7,738 bases of DNA from Nocardioidaceae bacterium (GTDB taxonomy: Bacteria; Actinomycetota; Actinomycetes; Propionibacteriales; Nocardioidaceae). Shown piece by piece: positions 6,011-7,738 of the stretch; the stretch's first letter is position 1, and the number at the start of each line of letters is the position of its first letter. A model generated the notes under the pieces. It was given only the letters and a program-made list of their open reading frames with translations. It was not told the DNA's origin and made no database searches. Position numbers and translations under genes: made by a program. The stretch covers positions 1-7,738 of the forward strand of contig JAGQUE010000156.1 in the NCBI GenBank assembly GCA_020438665.1, given 5' to 3'.

Positions 6011-6016
6011 ACTCTA
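6011..6016 (-). promoter_or_regulatory. Candidate -10 element for the lipoprotein gene
   Basis: Read on the minus strand, TAGAGT matches four of six bases of TATAAT and fits TANNNT. It lies about 27 bp upstream of the GTG at 5983. No convincing -35 stands 16-18 bp upstream, so this is a weak call. Confidence 0.25.
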
Positions 6017-6032
6017 AAGGTCTCCTCTTCAG

Positions 6033-6063
6033 TTGGCGGGCGAAGTCCGCGACCGGGTACGTT
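6033..6063 (+). promoter_or_regulatory. Candidate promoter of the E1 operon
   Basis: TTGGCG (6033-6038) and TACGTT (6058-6063) resemble actinobacterial -35 and -10 elements (TTGNNN and TANNNT), but the 19-bp spacer is long. A transcript from here would have a leader of about 110 nt containing the repeated CCGCGG element. This is the best candidate in the gap, not a firm call. Confidence 0.3.
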
Positions 6064-6114
6064 GGACGCGCAGCATGTGGTCGAGGTCACGGCGCTCCCA
6101 CCACCCCGAGGAGA

Positions 6115-6142
6115 CCGCGGACCGGCCCCACCCGCGGTCCGG
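6115..6142 (+). repeat. Repeated CCGCGGNCCGG element / hairpin in the E1 leader
   Basis: CCGCGGACCGG (6115-6125) and CCGCGGTCCGG (6132-6142) are 11-bp direct copies differing only at the central base, spaced 17 bp start to start. Because of that difference they also form an inverted pair: CGGACCG (6118-6124) can pair with CGGTCCG (6135-6141) as a 7-bp stem with a 10-nt loop. No T-run follows, so it is not a standard terminator. It may be a tandem operator or an RNA hairpin in the leader. Confidence 0.45.
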
Positions 6143-6164
6143 TGATCCCGGCAGTCCGCTCGGC

Positions 6165-6172
6165 AGAAGGAG
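6165..6172 (+). promoter_or_regulatory. Ribosome binding site fixing the E1 alpha start
   Basis: AGAAGGAG lies 7 nt before the GTG at 6180. It supports that GTG over the ATG-initiated upstream extension of the same frame from 6033, which would cross the candidate promoter and has no E1-like sequence. Confidence 0.8.
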
Positions 6173-6179
6173 TGCAGGC

Positions 6180-7337
6180 GTGGTCTATCCAGCAGGTCCC
6201 GACGAGCTCATCCAGCTCCTGACGCCCGAGGGTGAACGGATCGAGCACCCCGACTTCAGCTTCGGTGACGGGCTGTCCGCCGAGGAGGAGGCCGAGCAGA
6301 TCCGCGGGTTCTACCGCGACATGGTGCTCACCCGGCGTCTCGACGTCGAGGCGACCGCGCTCCAGCGCCACGGCGAGCTCGGCCTGTGGGCCCAGCTGCT
6401 CGGCCAGGAGGCCGCCCAGATCGGTGCCGGCCGTGCCCTGCTGCCGCAGGACTTCGTCTTCCCGACCTATCGCGAGCACGGCGTCGCGTGGTGTCGCGGC
6501 GTCGACCCGCTCCAACTGCTGGGGCTCTTTCGCGGGGTCGACCAGGGTGGCTGGGATCCCGCCGCCCACAACTTCCACCTCTACACCGTGGTCATCGGCG
6601 CTCAGACACTCCACGCCACCGGCTATGCCATGGGCGTCCAGCGCGACGGCGCCGTCGGAACCGGCGAGCCCGGGCGTGACACCGCCGTCCTCGCCCACTT
6701 CGGCGACGGGGCCTCCTCCCAGGGCGACGTCAACGAGGCCTTCATCTTCGCCGCGTCCTACAACGCGCCGGTCGTCTTCTTCTGCCAGAACAACCAGTGG
6801 GCGATCTCGGAGCCCATCGAGAAGGTCAGCCGCATCCCGCTCTATCAGCGTGCCCGCGGCTTCGGCTTCCCCGGCATGCGCGTCGACGGCAACGACGTCC
6901 TGGCGACCTATGCCGTGACGAGGCAGGCTCTCCAGAACGCCCGCGACGGCCAGGGCCCCACGCTGGTGGAGGCCTACACCTACCGCATGGGCGCCCACAC
7001 CACGACCGACGACCCCACCCGCTACCGGCTCTCCGGCGACGTCGAGCGGTGGAAGCTGCGCGACCCGATCGCGCGCGTCGAGGTCTACCTGACCCGCAAC
7101 GGCCTGGCGAGCGCCGAGTTCTTCGACGAGGTCCGCGCCGAGGCCGACGACCTGGGCCGGCGGCTGCGCGACGGGTGCCGGGCCATGCCGGACCCTGAAC
7201 CCCTCAGCATGTTCGACCATGTCTATGCCGAGATCACCGACGAGCTGGTCCTGCAGCGCGACTGGTTCACCGACTACCTCGCCTCCTTCGAGGACGCCGC
7301 CCCTGCCGGGGCCGGTGCGAGCGGAGGTGGCCGGTGA
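6180..7337 (+). CDS. pdhA: 2-oxoacid dehydrogenase E1 component, alpha subunit (PDH/BCKDH type)
   Basis: This 385-residue subunit carries thiamine diphosphate and, with the beta subunit, decarboxylates a 2-oxoacid and passes the acyl group to the lipoyl E2 protein. The thiamine-diphosphate motif is complete: GDGASSQGDVNEA (from G175) through NNQW (N204, N205). Also conserved are GQEAAQIGAG (75-84), the TYREHG segment (96-101), the active-site H145 in QTLHATG, and the phospho-loop YRMGAHTTTDDPTRYR with H273. That loop is closer to branched-chain oxoacid dehydrogenase (HSTSDD) than to pyruvate dehydrogenase (HSMSDP). Actinobacterial proteins of this type, including mycobacterial PdhA, are often named pdhA although the complex can act on branched-chain substrates. 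The true start is the GTG at 6180 behind AGAAGGAG. The stop overlaps the beta-subunit start by one base (TGATG). The glycine/alanine-rich C-terminus is disordered. Confidence 0.93.
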   Translation: MVYPAGPDELIQLLTPEGERIEHPDFSFGDGLSAEEEAEQIRGFYRDMVLTRRLDVEATALQRHGELGLWAQLLGQEAAQIGAGRALLPQDFVFPTYREHGVAWCRGVDPLQLLGLFRGVDQGGWDPAAHNFHLYTVVIGAQTLHATGYAMGVQRDGAVGTGEPGRDTAVLAHFGDGASSQGDVNEAFIFAASYNAPVVFFCQNNQWAISEPIEKVSRIPLYQRARGFGFPGMRVDGNDVLATYAVTRQALQNARDGQGPTLVEAYTYRMGAHTTTDDPTRYRLSGDVERWKLRDPIARVEVYLTRNGLASAEFFDEVRAEADDLGRRLRDGCRAMPDPEPLSMFDHVYAEITDELVLQRDWFTDYLASFEDAAPAGAGASGGGR

Positions 7338-7738
7338 TGGAGCGTCAACCCAAGCTCACCCTCGGCAAGGCCCTCAACCTCGGGCTGCGGCGCGCGATGG
7401 AGCGCGACCCACAGGTGCTGATCATGGGCGAGGACGTCGGCCGCCTGGGCGGCGTCTTCCGCATCACCGACGGTCTCCAGAAGGACTTCGGCGAGGACCG
7501 GGTCATCGACACCCCGCTCGCCGAGTCCGGCATCGTCGGCACGGCCGTCGGCCTGGCGCTGCGCGGCTATCGCCCCGTCGTCGAGATCCAGTTCGACGGC
7601 TTCGTCTATCCGGCCTATGACCAGATCGTCAGCCAGGTCGCCAAGATGCACTTCCGGAGCCAGGGTCGCATCAGGCTGCCCATGGTCATCCGGATCCCCT
7701 TCGGGGGCGGCATCGGCGCCGTCGAGCACCACTCGGAG
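7337..7738 (+). CDS. pdhB: 2-oxoacid dehydrogenase E1 component, beta subunit, N-terminal part
   Basis: The first 134 residues of the beta subunit are present (about 40 percent of the usual 325-350) before the window ends. The frame starts with the ATG at 7337, sharing its A with the alpha stop, and GGAGGTGG at 7323-7330 serves as ribosome binding site inside the alpha gene. Visible features of the transketolase-type pyrimidine-binding domain are GEDVGRLGGVFRITDGL (31-47), the thiamine-contacting E63 in DTPLAESGIVG, the QFDGFVYPAYDQI segment (85-97) and the active-site histidines near the edge (GAVEHHSE, 127-134). The tight overlap means both subunits are made in equal amounts. The E2 gene would be expected next but is outside the window. 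Substrate choice (pyruvate or branched-chain oxoacids) cannot be settled from this part. Confidence 0.93.
   Translation, partial: MERQPKLTLGKALNLGLRRAMERDPQVLIMGEDVGRLGGVFRITDGLQKDFGEDRVIDTPLAESGIVGTAVGLALRGYRPVVEIQFDGFVYPAYDQIVSQVAKMHFRSQGRIRLPMVIRIPFGGGIGAVEHHSE

Noticed and set aside
6087..7220. Minus-strand open frame of 377 codons opposite the E1 alpha gene
   Set aside because: Its V/G/D/E/A-rich composition is the usual antisense image of a GC-rich gene; the sense strand carries the full thiamine-diphosphate motif.

Overview
The window is a stretch of chromosome from a high-GC actinobacterium. G and C dominate third codon positions, there are several GTG starts, strong GGAGG-type ribosome binding sites, a lipobox lipoprotein, an MprA-like response regulator and a BCKDH/PDH-type E1 pair of the actinobacterial kind. 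The overall flavour is Nocardioidaceae-like, but that taxon is inferred from style and not proven. No tRNA, rRNA, CRISPR array, insertion sequence or phage module was seen, and no gap between genes exceeds about 200 bp.

Layout from left to right. Positions 1-972 (minus strand) hold a two-component pair: the MprA-like response regulator and, downstream of it and cut by the window edge, the N-terminus of its probable sensor kinase. A 19-bp direct repeat with MprA-box geometry (993-1011) lies just upstream of the regulator. Positions 1059-3552 (minus strand) form a tight apparent operon read in the order FCD-type GntR regulator, small YvlD/phage-holin-4 type membrane protein, low-molecular-weight protein tyrosine phosphatase, fructosamine-kinase family protein. 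The gaps are 10 bp, 4 bp and a 4-bp overlap. Divergent from this operon, 3716-4651 (plus strand) encodes a dimethylargininase-type amidinohydrolase. The 163-bp divergent region carries a perfect 15-bp palindrome matching the FadR/FCD operator consensus TNGTNNNACNA, placed directly behind a -35-like hexamer for the amidinohydrolase gene.

Positions 4625-5983 (minus strand) encode an exported lipoprotein with a PQQ-like beta-propeller. It converges on the amidinohydrolase gene with a 27-bp overlap of the coding 3' ends. Divergent from the lipoprotein, 6180-7337 and 7337-end (plus strand) encode the alpha and beta E1 subunits of a 2-oxoacid dehydrogenase complex, coupled through a TGATG junction; the beta subunit is cut by the window edge.

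How the genes may work together. The phosphatase-kinase pair fits a two-step repair of glycated protein amines: dephosphorylation of sugar-phosphate adducts, then 3-phosphorylation that makes the adduct fall off. The GntR regulator probably controls the divergent dimethylargininase gene and its own operon through the shared palindrome. The E1 pair starts oxidative decarboxylation of pyruvate or, more likely from its phospho-loop sequence, of branched-chain 2-oxoacids. The most unusual observations are the operator-like palindrome, the phosphatase-kinase deglycation pair, an abrupt codon-usage change at the regulator/kinase junction near 250-300, and a tyrosine-specific, context-dependent use of TAT codons across the window.
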